From the NCBI GenBank assembly GCA_013538855.1, contig JABXJS010000120.1:1-32454 (forward strand): 32,454 bases of DNA. Direction: 5' to 3'. The translations under genes and the position numbers were made by a program. This document shows positions 8,022 to 16,367 of the stretch, in pieces. The notes below the pieces were generated by a model, which had not been told where the DNA came from, ran no database searches, and was given only the letters and a program-made list of their open reading frames with translations. Origin of the DNA: Herpetosiphonaceae bacterium. Lineage in GTDB: Bacteria > Chloroflexota > Chloroflexia > Chloroflexales > Herpetosiphonaceae. Each line of letters begins with the position of its first letter. Within the stretch, counting starts at the first letter, position 1.

Positions 8022-9305
8022 ATGAGCACCGATACAGCGTGCTGTCCACAGTGTGCGGCCCCTTTGTTCAGCAGCAATCAGTATGTTGTCTGGTGCATGG
8101 AGTGCGAGTGGAACATCGAGCCTGCTACCAGCAGCACGCCACCACGCCACTCGATCTACCGCAACCTGCGCCAGCGCCTCAGCCAGCGCCGCTTCGAGCG
8201 GCTGCTGCACCAGCCCATCAGCAAGCCGCGGCTCCGGCTCACCACGCTGCTCGCGTATGCTATCGCGCTCGGCGTACATATGCTCACGCTAGCGCTGCTG
8301 GCTGGCAGTGTGTATGTGCTGCTCTTCAGCGAGCTGCACCGTATCTGGCGGCTGATCGGCGGTGGGGCTGGGCTGGCGGCGGCCTGGATTCTGCGGCCAC
8401 GCCTCCAGCGACGGCCAGCCGCAGCGCAGCAGCGCGCTGCGCTACCAGCGACCTTTGCGCTGGTTGATCATATCGCCGCCCAGCTTGGCATCGCGAGCGT
8501 CGACGGCATCGTCATTGGACCAGAGTTCGCCGCCAGCCTCAGCCAAGACTGGCGGCGACGCTCCTACCTCACGCTCGGCCTGCCGCTGTGGATCATCCTA
8601 ACGCCAGCCGAGAAGGTCGCCCTGATCGGCCACGAGCTAGGCCACAAAATCAACAACGACCCAGCGCGGCGGTTTTGGGTCCACGCGGCGATTGAAAGCT
8701 TAGTGCAGTGGGATCAACTGCTGCGGCCAGAGCAGATCTTCGCTGTCCAGGGCCGGGGAATTATGGCGCTCTTGCTGGCGCTGTTTTACATTCCTGTCAA
8801 TCTCGGTATGCTGCTGCTGGCGCAGATTGCCCGCTTTGTCGCCCAACGCCTTGTGCAGCTGATCTACCTTGAGAGCCAGCAGGCCGAGTACTACGCCGAC
8901 CATATCGCTGCGCAGGCGGCGGGCACGACGGCCTGCCAGAGCCTGCTGCGCAAAACGTGCTGCGAGAGCGTCGTCTCGCTTGCCACTCAGCAGTTGATCG
9001 TCGCCGGAAAACAGCGCCCCAGCACAGGCATCATCAGCGCCATTCGCCAGAGCATGGCGGCCATGCCCGCGCACGAAACCGAGCGGCTCTGGCGCGTCAA
9101 TCTGCGCACTCTGCGGCGCAGCGCTGCGACACATCCGCCGACCGACTACCGCATCCAGCTCCAGCAGGCCCATGCGGCCCAAGCAGGCTGCATCGACACG
9201 CCAGCGCTTGACATCGCCGCCGCCGACAGCGAGATCGAGCAGCTGGAGCCTGCCATCCAGCACCAGATGATCGACAACTTAAAACACGCGCTCTACGGGC
9301 GCTAG
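8022..9305 (+). CDS. Zinc-ribbon M48-family membrane metallopeptidase (HtpX-like)
   Basis: From the ATG at 8022 the protein has 427 residues. An upstream in-frame start at 7977 would add 15 residues but is less likely because it lies close to the predicted promoter. A zinc ribbon with CxxC pairs at Cys8/Cys11 and Cys25/Cys28 opens the protein. Hydrophobic segments at about 71-100, 105-125 and 247-275 place it in the membrane. The catalytic HELGH is at 204-208 and the third zinc ligand is Glu289 in the ExxxD motif (QQAEYYADH). M48 enzymes such as HtpX degrade damaged membrane proteins on the cytoplasmic side. The zinc ribbon is an addition to the basic HtpX plan. The ribosome binding site (GAAAGAGAG) is only moderate. 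The gene appears monocistronic. Confidence 0.9.
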   Translation: MSTDTACCPQCAAPLFSSNQYVVWCMECEWNIEPATSSTPPRHSIYRNLRQRLSQRRFERLLHQPISKPRLRLTTLLAYAIALGVHMLTLALLAGSVYVLLFSELHRIWRLIGGGAGLAAAWILRPRLQRRPAAAQQRAALPATFALVDHIAAQLGIASVDGIVIGPEFAASLSQDWRRRSYLTLGLPLWIILTPAEKVALIGHELGHKINNDPARRFWVHAAIESLVQWDQLLRPEQIFAVQGRGIMALLLALFYIPVNLGMLLLAQIARFVAQRLVQLIYLESQQAEYYADHIAAQAAGTTACQSLLRKTCCESVVSLATQQLIVAGKQRPSTGIISAIRQSMAAMPAHETERLWRVNLRTLRRSAATHPPTDYRIQLQQAHAAQAGCIDTPALDIAAADSEIEQLEPAIQHQMIDNLKHALYGR

Positions 9306-9670
9306 CGCTGGCCTAGCCCACTGCTCTGGCCATCGCACGGCGGCGTGGGGGGTGCGCCTACAGGCGTTGAGAAAACGCGCGGGCGGGACGCTGAGCCGTC
9401 GGCGCTCGCGCTACAGGCTGGCAGGCTAGCGCAGCGCTGCTTTTCAGAAAAAAACCGCCGGTGCTACGCCGCCAGCCTGCGTGGGCCATGCGCCTGCGGC
9501 TCAAGGCCCGCCCGCTATGGCGATTGCTGCCAGCGTGGTTAGCGCAGCGCGCAGCACGCGGCTCCCGCCAGGTTCACGTTGGCGCACCAGCAATGGGCGG
9601 TGAGTTTGGGGCGGCTGCACGCCCCCGGCAGGGGTGCGTCTGCGCGCAGATGGATCGGCATTCCAACGAA
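9306..9670. other. Gap without a convincing gene
   Basis: This GC-rich stretch contains only short open frames without ribosome binding sites or recognisable products. Visible structure: a 9-bp inverted repeat CAGGCTGGC (9414-9422) / GCCAGCCTG (9471-9479), a 10-bp palindrome GCAGCGCTGC (9431-9440) followed by TTTT, and a 6-bp hairpin GGGGCG/CGCCCC (9608-9625). Any of these could end the M48 transcript, but none is a classical terminator. Composition changes to AT-rich at about 9660, where the ABC operon promoter region begins. Confidence 0.5.
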
Positions 9671-9671
9671 G

Positions 9672-9699
9672 TGTTAATTGATTAAAGATATGGTAGACT
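9672..9699 (+). promoter_or_regulatory. Probable promoter of the amino acid ABC operon
   Basis: TAGACT (9694-9699) preceded by TGG resembles an extended -10. TGTTAA (9672-9677) sits 16 nt upstream as a weak -35. The region is the only AT-rich segment of the 486-bp gap before the operon. The leader would be about 86 nt long. Confidence 0.4.
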
Positions 9700-9729
9700 A
9701 GGGGACACCTCGCCACAACATCCCCGCGG

Positions 9730-9759
9730 CTGTTCCGCTGCTGTGCATAGCAGCGACAG
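9730..9759 (+). promoter_or_regulatory. Leader stem-loop upstream of the ABC operon
   Basis: CGCTGCT (9736-9742) and AGCAGCG (9749-9755) form a 7-bp stem with a 6-nt loop, extended by CTGT/ACAG (9730-9733 and 9756-9759) across a 2-nt bulge. It is followed after a few bases by ATTTTT (about 9769-9774), close to an attenuator arrangement, and lies just before the ribosome binding site of the lipoprotein gene. Regulation by this element is an inference. Confidence 0.4.
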
Positions 9760-9791
9760 TAATAGAGATTTTTAGCATGGAGGATCAACCT

Positions 9792-10700
9792 ATGCGCAAG
9801 ACATCGCTTTTGATGTTGCTGCTGCTGGTGCTGGGCATCTTGGCAGCCTGTGGGGCCGAAGAGGCCACCAACACGCCAGCCAGCAGCAGCGCGCCGACGG
9901 CAGCGACCGGCGGCGACACTGGCGGTGACACCGGCGGCCTCGCAGCAATCAAGCAGCGCGGCAAGCTCATCGTCGGTGTCAAGTACGACGTGCCGCTGTT
10001 CGGCTACCTCAACCCAGAGACAAACCAGGTCGAGGGCTTTGACGTGGACATGGCCCGCCTCGTGGCCAAGCAGATTTTCGGCGACCCGAACGCGATCGAG
10101 TTCAAAGAGGCCGTCTCCAAGAACCGCATCCCCTACCTTGATGAGGGCACGGTTGACGTGGTCTTCTCGACGATGACCGCCAACGAGGAGCGCGCGCAGC
10201 AGATCGACTTCTCGGACACCTACTACGTGGCCGGCCAGTCGCTGCTGGTGCCAACCAACAGCGACATCACCGGCATCGACACCTTGGCAGGCAAGACGGT
10301 GGGCACCGTCAAAGGCTCGACCTCGGAGAAAAACGTGCGCGAGTTCGCGCCCGACGCCAAGGTTGAGCTGTACGACACCTACTCGGAGGCCGTGCAGGCC
10401 ATGCAGTCCGGCCGTGTGGACGCCGTCACCACCGACGACATCATCCTCTACGGCTTTGCCAAGCAGAATCCCGACAAGTTCAAGGTGGTGGGCGGCCAGT
10501 TCACCCAAGAGCCATACGCCGCGGGCGTGAAGAAGGGCAACACAGAGCTGCTCGAAGCCGTCAACCAGGCTATCCGCACCTCCAAAGAGGACGGCACGTG
10601 GGTGATGGCCTACCAGAACTGGATCAGCGATCAGGTGCCGACGATTCCGCCGCAGGACTGGCGCGACGTCTACGCCAACGCGCCGCAGACCACCAAGTAG
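9792..10700 (+). CDS. Amino acid ABC transporter substrate-binding lipoprotein
   Basis: The ATG at 9792 is chosen because GGAGG lies 8 nt upstream; the in-frame ATG at 9777 contains that site. The 302-residue product starts with a lipoprotein signal peptide ending in LAAC, so Cys20 is the lipidated residue and the protein is tethered outside the membrane. A flexible Ser/Thr/Gly linker with GGDTGGDTGG follows, then a two-lobe periplasmic-binding fold of family 3 (SBP_bac_3): the GYLN..EGFDVDMA, DVVFSTMTANEERAQQIDFS and GKTVGTVKGSTSEKN motifs are typical of glutamate/aspartate-type binders such as GluB and PEB1. It heads an operon with two permeases and an ATPase. Substrate preference for glutamate or a similar polar amino acid is inferred from family resemblance only. 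Confidence 0.95.
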   Translation: MRKTSLLMLLLLVLGILAACGAEEATNTPASSSAPTAATGGDTGGDTGGLAAIKQRGKLIVGVKYDVPLFGYLNPETNQVEGFDVDMARLVAKQIFGDPNAIEFKEAVSKNRIPYLDEGTVDVVFSTMTANEERAQQIDFSDTYYVAGQSLLVPTNSDITGIDTLAGKTVGTVKGSTSEKNVREFAPDAKVELYDTYSEAVQAMQSGRVDAVTTDDIILYGFAKQNPDKFKVVGGQFTQEPYAAGVKKGNTELLEAVNQAIRTSKEDGTWVMAYQNWISDQVPTIPPQDWRDVYANAPQTTK

Positions 10701-10713
10701 GCACGAAGGCTAC

Positions 10714-10764
10714 GCAGTGCAGAAGGAGTGTCAGAGGCAACTTTGACACTCCTTTTGCCACTGC
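10714..10764 (+). terminator. Intercistronic hairpin between binding protein and permease genes
   Basis: AAGGAGTGTCA (10723-10733) pairs perfectly with TGACACTCCTT (10744-10754), and outer arms GCAGTG (10714-10719) and CACTGC (10759-10764) extend the structure. The inner stem is followed by TT only. Such structures after binding-protein genes commonly act as partial terminators or protect the upstream mRNA, giving more binding protein than permease. Confidence 0.75.
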
Positions 10765-10838
10765 ATTAGCAGCACGCTATCGGGCAATCCTACGCTCCAG
10801 CCCACCGCGCATGGCTGGCGCTTATGCAAGGAGCGCAC

Positions 10839-11474
10839 ATGGATTGGAGTCTTATCGGCCAAGGAGTCATCGTCACGCTGGAGCTGACCGCGCTATCGGC
10901 GGTGCTCAGCCTGGTTGTGGGCATTGTGGTGGCGGTGCTGCGCATCGCGCCCAACGCCGCGCTGCAGTGGATCGGCGGCATATACACCGAGTTCTTCCGC
11001 AACATCCCGCTGCTGGTGGTGTTATTTTTCTTCTACTATGCCCTGCCGAACACCGGCATCGCGCTGCTGCGCCTGAGCGCATTTAGCTGCGCCGTGTGGG
11101 GGCTGGGGCTTTACACAGCGGCCTACGTGGCCGAGGTGATCCGCGCCGGCTTCAACGCGGTGAGCAAGGGCAACACCGAGGCGGCGCGCTCGCTGGGGTT
11201 AAGCTTCTTGCAGACAATTCGCTACGTGCAGCTGCCGCAGGCGCTGCGCTCGGCCATCCCGCCGCTGGGAACGCTGCTGATCGCCCTGCTCAAGAACACC
11301 TCGCTCGCCAGCACGATCACGGTTGCCGACCTCTTTTTCCAAGCGGATTTTATTGGCAACCGCACCTTCAACCCAGACATCCTACTTATCGCAGGCGCAG
11401 TCTACGTCGCCCTCACGTTGCCTATTGCTGGCGCGATCAACCTGGTTGAGCGACGCTGGGCCATCAAGCGCTAG
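10839..11474 (+). CDS. Amino acid ABC transporter permease (first)
   Basis: A 211-residue inner-membrane permease of the HisMQ/GluC type. The ATG at 10839 has AAGGAG 7 nt upstream; an in-frame ATG at 10824 lies before that site and is rejected. Hydrophobic segments occupy about 8-35, 55-75, 85-105, 140-160 and 180-200. The cytoplasmic EAA loop, EAARSLGLSFLQTIRYVQLP (about 114-133), is intact and contacts the ATPase. The conserved TEFFRNIPLLV segment near residue 50 is typical of polar amino acid permeases. It follows the lipoprotein gene across a stem-loop and precedes the second permease by 9 nt. It is shorter than its partner, as is usual for the first of a GluC/GluD pair. Confidence 0.94.
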   Translation: MDWSLIGQGVIVTLELTALSAVLSLVVGIVVAVLRIAPNAALQWIGGIYTEFFRNIPLLVVLFFFYYALPNTGIALLRLSAFSCAVWGLGLYTAAYVAEVIRAGFNAVSKGNTEAARSLGLSFLQTIRYVQLPQALRSAIPPLGTLLIALLKNTSLASTITVADLFFQADFIGNRTFNPDILLIAGAVYVALTLPIAGAINLVERRWAIKR

Positions 11475-11483
11475 GAGGGGCAC

Positions 11484-12359
11484 TTGACACAACAGAATCA
11501 AACCGCACCAGCGCGTGCGATCATCCAGCACCCGGCCGTCAAGTGGCTGCTGCAGGCACTTGGAGCCGCCGCCTTCATCTTGCTGGTGCCGCTGGTCTTC
11601 AAGATGCAGTGGGCCAACTTCAAGCCGCTGTTCACTGCAACATCGCTGCGCTTTTTGAGCCTAGGGATGCTGGCGACGATTGTCGTCTCGATTGAGGCGA
11701 TCATCCTGAGCCTGCCGCTGGCCACACTGCTGGCGCTTGGGCGCATCTCGCCGATCAAGTGGATCAGCTGGCCCTGCATCGCCTTCATCGAGGTGCTGCG
11801 CTCGCTGCCGCTGCTGCTGCTGATCTTCTACATCAACCTGCGCTTTCCAGGGCTAACCATCTTCGCCGACGTGAGCGTCGGCAGCAAGGGCAGCTTCATC
11901 GAGCTGCTGATCACGTCGATTCTCTCGCAGGGCGGCATGGCCACGATGGTCGCGCTGACCTTCTACACAGCGGCGGTGAACGCCGAGCTGCTGCGCTCGG
12001 GCATTCTCTCGCTTGAGCGCGGCCAGGCCGAGGCAGCGCGCTCGCTGGGCCTGTCCTACCGCCAGACCATGCAGCACGTGATTCTGCCACAAGCCTATCG
12101 GCGCATCCTAGCCCCGCTGATCGCCCAGTTCACCATTCTGGTCAAGGACACCTCGCTGGGCGCGATCATCGGCTTTCTGGAGCTGCTGAAGCGTGGGCAG
12201 ATCCTCTACCAGCGCGACTTCAACCCCATGGAGACGCTGTACGTGATCGCGCTGATCTACTTTGTGATCAACTACTGCCTGGGCCTGACGCAAAAGCTGG
12301 TGGCGCGCCGTCAGCCGACGGTGCCCAAAACCCTCACAGACAATCTGGCTGACATTTAA
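11484..12359 (+). CDS. Amino acid ABC transporter permease (second)
   Basis: A 291-residue permease pairing with the preceding one to form the membrane channel. Translation seems to start at TTG (11484), since AGGAGG lies 5 nt upstream at 11473-11478 and no in-frame ATG is nearby. An N-terminal cytoplasmic stretch of about 20 residues and a helix at 21-38 come before the conserved core (helices near 58-85, 97-118, 150-165, and two after the EAA loop). The EAA loop EAARSLGLSYRQTMQHVILP spans about 183-202. EVLRSLPLLLLIF (103-115) is the polar amino acid permease signature. The extra N-terminal length matches GluD-like partners. The next gene follows after 12 nt. Confidence 0.94.
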   Translation: MTQQNQTAPARAIIQHPAVKWLLQALGAAAFILLVPLVFKMQWANFKPLFTATSLRFLSLGMLATIVVSIEAIILSLPLATLLALGRISPIKWISWPCIAFIEVLRSLPLLLLIFYINLRFPGLTIFADVSVGSKGSFIELLITSILSQGGMATMVALTFYTAAVNAELLRSGILSLERGQAEAARSLGLSYRQTMQHVILPQAYRRILAPLIAQFTILVKDTSLGAIIGFLELLKRGQILYQRDFNPMETLYVIALIYFVINYCLGLTQKLVARRQPTVPKTLTDNLADI

Positions 12360-12371
12360 TAAGGAGTTGGT

Positions 12372-13133
12372 ATGAGCGAACGGATACCGCATACGCTCGG
12401 CGAGACGATCATCAGCATGGAGCATATCGTCAAGAAGTTCGGCACCTTCACAGCGCTGCAGGACGTGAGCCTGTCGGTGCGCCAGGGCGAGGTGCTGATG
12501 ATCATCGGGCCAAGCGGCTCGGGCAAGTCGACGCTGCTGCGCTGCATCAACCTGCTGGAGCGGCCGACCAGCGGCACCGTGATTGTCGACGGCATGAACC
12601 TAACCGACAAAAGCATCAACATCAACAAAGTGCGCGAAGAGGTGGGCATGGTCTTTCAGCGCTTTGAGCTGTTCCCGCACCTGAGCGTGCTGGAGAACGT
12701 GATGCTGGCGCAGCGGATCGTGCGCAAGCGCGACAAGGCCGAGGCGGAGCAGATCGCCCGCGAGCTGCTGGAGAAAGTCGGCATCCCCGACAAGGCCGCC
12801 AGCTACCCGGCGCAGCTCTCTGGCGGCCAGCAGCAGCGCGTCGCCATCGCCCGCGCGCTGGCCATGCAGCCCAAGATCATGCTCTTTGACGAGCCAACCT
12901 CGGCCCTCGACCCTGAGATGATCAAAGAGGTGCTCGACGTGATGCTTGACCTGGCGCGCGAGGGCATGACCATGGTGGTGGTGTCGCACGAGATGGGCTT
13001 TGCGCGCAACGCCTCCAACCGCGTCGTCTTCATGGACGGCGGGCAGATCGTCGAGACCGGCGACCCAGACGACGTCTTCACCAATCCGCAGCATGAACGG
13101 ACACAACTTTTCTTGAGTAAAATTTTGCACTAA
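12372..13133 (+). CDS. Amino acid ABC transporter ATP-binding protein
   Basis: A 253-residue ATPase of the GlnQ/GluA group, cytosolic and bound to the two permeases. Walker [10 protein letters not shown] is at 46-54, the Q-loop glutamine at 96, the signature LSGGQQQR at 149-156, Walker B IMLFDEP at 169-175 with catalytic Glu174, and the switch His206. The TSALDPE D-loop follows Walker B. All catalytic elements are present, so the importer should be functional. AAGGAG precedes the ATG. Its stop overlaps the start of the next gene by one base (TAATG), which points to translational coupling. The order binding protein, permease, permease, ATPase differs from gluABCD of corynebacteria but the set is complete. 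Confidence 0.96.
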   Translation: MSERIPHTLGETIISMEHIVKKFGTFTALQDVSLSVRQGEVLMIIGPSGSGKSTLLRCINLLERPTSGTVIVDGMNLTDKSININKVREEVGMVFQRFELFPHLSVLENVMLAQRIVRKRDKAEAEQIARELLEKVGIPDKAASYPAQLSGGQQQRVAIARALAMQPKIMLFDEPTSALDPEMIKEVLDVMLDLAREGMTMVVVSHEMGFARNASNRVVFMDGGQIVETGDPDDVFTNPQHERTQLFLSKILH

Positions 13134-13729
13134 TGCCAGAAGCACCTGTGCCCGCACCGGTTTTACTAAACTGCTGGAAACATCATGCTGGCTATATCCG
13201 CCAGCAGATCGTGCAGCTCCAGCAGCGCGGCGAACCCGCGCTAGAGGATCTGCGCGAGCACTTGAAGATTATCGGCGACTCACAGATGGATCTCTACATC
13301 GGCCCGTTCAGCCCCGAGCAGATCGCCCGCCAGGCCATCGCATGGCTCGACGAGCGGGCGCTGCTCACGCCAGAGGTCTGCGCAAGCTGGCTGAAGATCG
13401 GCGGCGGCTATCAGTCGATTAATCTGTATGCCGCATCGCTGTGGGTGGTGCGCTGGGGCGAGCAGCAGGGCCGCTATGTGCACCTGCACCCGGCGCGCTA
13501 TGCGCCCGACACCATCCGCGTGCGCGCCCCGGTGCTCAAGGCGGCGATCAGTGTGCTGGTGTGGATCGGCATCTACGGCGGCAGCCCCTACCTGATCGGC
13601 ACGATCAACCGCGTACGCCAGCATGTGCTTGGTCTGCCGCTGCTGCCCAACGAAAGCCTGCCCGGCGGGCTGATGCAGATCATCACACTGCTGCAGCCGG
13701 AGCGCCACCAATCGGCAGAAACAGCGTGA
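13133..13729 (+). CDS. Unknown protein coupled to the ABC operon
   Basis: I do not recognise this 198-residue protein. It starts at the ATG within TAATG, sharing one base with the ATPase stop, so it is very probably translated by coupling and belongs to the operon. It has no signal peptide. The N-terminal half is helical and charged (IRQQIVQLQQRGEPALEDLREHL is the clearest helix region, about 22-44). A hydrophobic stretch ISVLVWIGIYGG lies near residues 139-150, too short and isolated to be sure of a membrane span. LNCWKHH near residue 12 and GSPYLIGTINRVRQ near 150 are distinctive. The last 47 bp overlap the convergent histidine kinase gene. A role as an importer accessory or regulator is only suggested by position. 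Confidence 0.75.
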   Translation: MPEAPVPAPVLLNCWKHHAGYIRQQIVQLQQRGEPALEDLREHLKIIGDSQMDLYIGPFSPEQIARQAIAWLDERALLTPEVCASWLKIGGGYQSINLYAASLWVVRWGEQQGRYVHLHPARYAPDTIRVRAPVLKAAISVLVWIGIYGGSPYLIGTINRVRQHVLGLPLLPNESLPGGLMQIITLLQPERHQSAETA

Positions 13730-15671
13730 AGGTTGTGCCGTGGTCAAGCTGGCTATCCACCGTGATTGTGCCGCCGTGGGCCGCAACAATTGAGCGTGCG
13801 CTCATCAGCCCAATGCCGCTGCCCCTGATCGTGCCAACGTTGCTAGCGCGATAGAAGCGCTGGAAGATCGCCGGCAGCTCGGCGGCAGGGATGCCGATGC
13901 CCTGATCGCTGATGGCGATGCGCAGCCGGTCGGCGTCTAGCTCGGCCTTCACGATCACACGGCCGCCGCTCGGGCTATACTTGATCGCATTGGCGATCAA
14001 ATTGTTAAACACCCGCTCTAGCCGCTCTTGGTCGAACATCCCAACCACGCTCTCGACGCTACACAGCACCACGACGGTGTGCAGGTGCGAAACCTGATCC
14101 TGCTCGGCGACGACTTGGCGCAGCAGGGCGATCACATCACAGAGCACTGGGTGCAGCTCAAGCTGCAAGCCGCTGCGAATGCGGGCAAAGTCCAGCAGCT
14201 CGTTGATCTGACGGCCCATCTTGAGCGCCGAGCGCTCGATCTGCTCCAGGCCATCGAGCAGCCGCTGCGGCTGCTCCAGGTTCAGGCGTTTGGCCCGGCG
14301 CTGGAGTAGCTGGGCATAGCCCTGGATGGCGCTCAGTGGATTCTGGAGGTCGTGGGTGACCGCAGAGAACAGATCATCGCGGCTCTGCAGGGCGCGCTGG
14401 GTCTCGGCGTAGAGGCGGGCGTTGTCGATAGCCATGGCCGCCCGGCGCGCTAGCTCCTCGGCTAGCCCGATCGCGTCAGCATCGTAGTGGCGTCCGCCAG
14501 TGATAGAAACAAAGGTGATCATGCCCACGATGTTGCTGCGGGCGATCAGCGGCACAAGCAGGATGGCATCGCAGCCAAGGTGTGTGAGGTGCTCACGCTG
14601 GCCCGGCGCGACGACCAGCTGCTCAAACAGCGGATCATCGCAGTCCTTGATCAGCAGCGTCTGGCCCTGGTCGAGCACCTGGCGTAAGATGGGCATCGCG
14701 TCGCGGCTTAGCGGGTACTGCTCGTAGAGGCGCTCGATGCTGGCCTCCTTCGCTGGATCGCTATGGGCGGCGATAGGTGCCGCCAGATGCTGCTCATCAA
14801 GCACCTGCACCACGCACCAGTGGGCAAACTCGGGCACCACGAGCCGCACAATGCGCTCCAACACTTGCGCATGGTCAAGCGTATCGGCGAGCGCAGTTCC
14901 AGCCTGCACCAGCAGGTGCTGGGTTGCCTGCGACTTGCGCAGCGCCGTCACATCGTTAAATGAGATAACCACGCCCTCGAGTTGGCCGGTGTTGCTGCGC
15001 AGCGGTGCGCCGTTGATGCTGAGCATCACGCGCTGTGTGCCAGCGCTGTGCACCGCCAGCTCGATATTGTAGACTGGTCGGCCTGTGCGCATCACGATGG
15101 CAAAGGGCATGTGCTCGGGGGGCAGCTGCGTGCCGTCATTGTAGGTGGCCTGCCAGAGCGGGTCGTCGTAGGCGCGGGCAAGCATCGCGCTGCGCTGAAG
15201 GCCAAGGATGCGCTCGGCGGCGGCGTTGGCCAGCACCACATTGCCATCCACATCCATGATAACAATGCCATCGGCATTGGTCTCGATGACGCGATTAAGC
15301 CACTCCTCGCGCTCACGCAGCACCAGCTCGGACTGCTTGCGCTGGCTGATGTCGTGGAAGTACACGCTCAGCCCCAGATCGGTGGGGTAGACGCGCACGT
15401 CAAACCACCGATTGAGCGGCGCGTAGTACTCCTCGAAGCTCACGGTTAGCTGGTTGGCCACAGCATGGTGATAGTGCACCCAGAACGTAGTTTGGCGTGC
15501 CTGTGGAAATGCCTCCCAAACACTGCGCCCGATCAACTGATCACGGCTATGCTGCAGCAGCTGCTCCGCCTGCGCATTGAGATAGATAAAGCGCCACGCA
15601 TGATCAAGCGCATAGAAGGCATCGCTGATCTGCTCAAGCAGCTCGGTGGTTTGGACAGTAAAAGGTGACAT
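13683..15671 (-). CDS. Soluble PAS-PAS-GAF sensor histidine kinase
   Basis: A 662-residue kinase without membrane segments, so it probably senses an intracellular signal. Domains in order: PAS (about 7-110), PAS (about 122-245), GAF (about 255-420), HisKA dimerisation domain (about 432-498) and HATPase (about 545-655). The phospho-accepting His440 lies in the H-box VTHDLQNPLSAIQGY. The N-box is NNLIANAIKYSP (556-567), G1 is DQGIG (589-593), the F-box is FQRFYR (603-608) and G2 is GSGIGL (617-622). All are intact. No response regulator is adjacent, so its partner is elsewhere. The ATG at 15671 has AGGA about 9 nt upstream. It follows the methyltransferase gene by 36 nt and appears to be the last gene of a four-gene unit. 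Confidence 0.94.
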   Translation of the reverse strand: MSPFTVQTTELLEQISDAFYALDHAWRFIYLNAQAEQLLQHSRDQLIGRSVWEAFPQARQTTFWVHYHHAVANQLTVSFEEYYAPLNRWFDVRVYPTDLGLSVYFHDISQRKQSELVLREREEWLNRVIETNADGIVIMDVDGNVVLANAAAERILGLQRSAMLARAYDDPLWQATYNDGTQLPPEHMPFAIVMRTGRPVYNIELAVHSAGTQRVMLSINGAPLRSNTGQLEGVVISFNDVTALRKSQATQHLLVQAGTALADTLDHAQVLERIVRLVVPEFAHWCVVQVLDEQHLAAPIAAHSDPAKEASIERLYEQYPLSRDAMPILRQVLDQGQTLLIKDCDDPLFEQLVVAPGQREHLTHLGCDAILLVPLIARSNIVGMITFVSITGGRHYDADAIGLAEELARRAAMAIDNARLYAETQRALQSRDDLFSAVTHDLQNPLSAIQGYAQLLQRRAKRLNLEQPQRLLDGLEQIERSALKMGRQINELLDFARIRSGLQLELHPVLCDVIALLRQVVAEQDQVSHLHTVVVLCSVESVVGMFDQERLERVFNNLIANAIKYSPSGGRVIVKAELDADRLRIAISDQGIGIPAAELPAIFQRFYRASNVGTIRGSGIGLMSARSIVAAHGGTITVDSQLDHGTTFTLFLPIGGAPAAAV

Positions 15672-15707
15672 ACAGGCCTATCCTAAAAACAGCAATGTAT
15701 TTGTTGA

Positions 15708-16361
15708 TTAATCTGGTGGCAGTGGCTCGCCGGTCGCCCGATCAAGCGCTGGACGGCGGAAGGCATAGATTGCGCCAGTCCGCTGGCCGCTGAGGCGGCT
15801 CCAGGTTAACCCCAGCAGCTCGTGCAGGTCATCAGGGGCGATCTGGGCGTGGCTGCGCCAGCGTGCGATACGCCGCTGAAGGCTGCCTGGCGGCTCCGCG
15901 CCAATATCGACGCTGCTGGTGCCCACCACGGTGGCCCCATCAATCGCCACCCGCAGCAGCTCGTCGATCACAGCCTGATAGCGCGGCACGCGCGGCAGCA
16001 CATTCAGGGCGACAATCTGCTCAAACTGATCGGCGGCAAACGGCAGCAGCGCCGGGTCGGCGCAGACCAGCGCCACATTGACGATGCCGCGCTGGCGCAG
16101 CTCCGCCTGACACTGCCGTAGCGCCGCAAACGAAGGATCGACGCCGATCACCTGCAGGGCCGGGCGCTGCGCGTAGATCGCGCTGGTCAGCGCGCCGGTG
16201 CTGATGCCAACCTCCAGCACCCGGCCGCGCCGCCGCAGCGTCTGCGCAACCCACGCAGACTGCGCGCTGGCGCTCATGCCTAACAGCGGCATAAGCACAT
16301 GCTGTTCCAAGCGCAAGCCCCAGCCCGCGACTCCGGCCCGCATCCAATTCCAAAAGCACAT
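15708..16361 (-). CDS. Class I SAM-dependent methyltransferase
   Basis: A 217-residue cytosolic protein with a Rossmann-type methyltransferase core. Motif I is VLEVGISTGALT at about 48-59, which binds S-adenosylmethionine; the acidic residue after the second strand is in IGVDPS (Asp75). CADPALLPFAADQFEQIVALNVL (about 100-122) covers motifs II and III. The substrate is not evident; the fold resembles UbiE/Methyltransf_11 proteins with substrates from quinones to small metabolites. The ATG at 16361 follows the stop of the small membrane protein by 6 nt, and the ribosome binding site overlaps that stop, so the two are co-translated. The C-terminal 40 residues are Pro/Arg-rich and unrecognised. 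Confidence 0.85.
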   Translation of the reverse strand: MCFWNWMRAGVAGWGLRLEQHVLMPLLGMSASAQSAWVAQTLRRRGRVLEVGISTGALTSAIYAQRPALQVIGVDPSFAALRQCQAELRQRGIVNVALVCADPALLPFAADQFEQIVALNVLPRVPRYQAVIDELLRVAIDGATVVGTSSVDIGAEPPGSLQRRIARWRSHAQIAPDDLHELLGLTWSRLSGQRTGAIYAFRRPALDRATGEPLPPD

Positions 16362-16367
16362 GCTTTC

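Noticed and set aside
9501-10508. 335-codon open frame on the minus strand opposite the binding-protein gene
   Set aside because: It lies fully antisense to a well-supported lipoprotein gene, has a low-complexity Gly/Val/Leu/Asp composition typical of GC-rich shadow frames, and no ribosome binding site.
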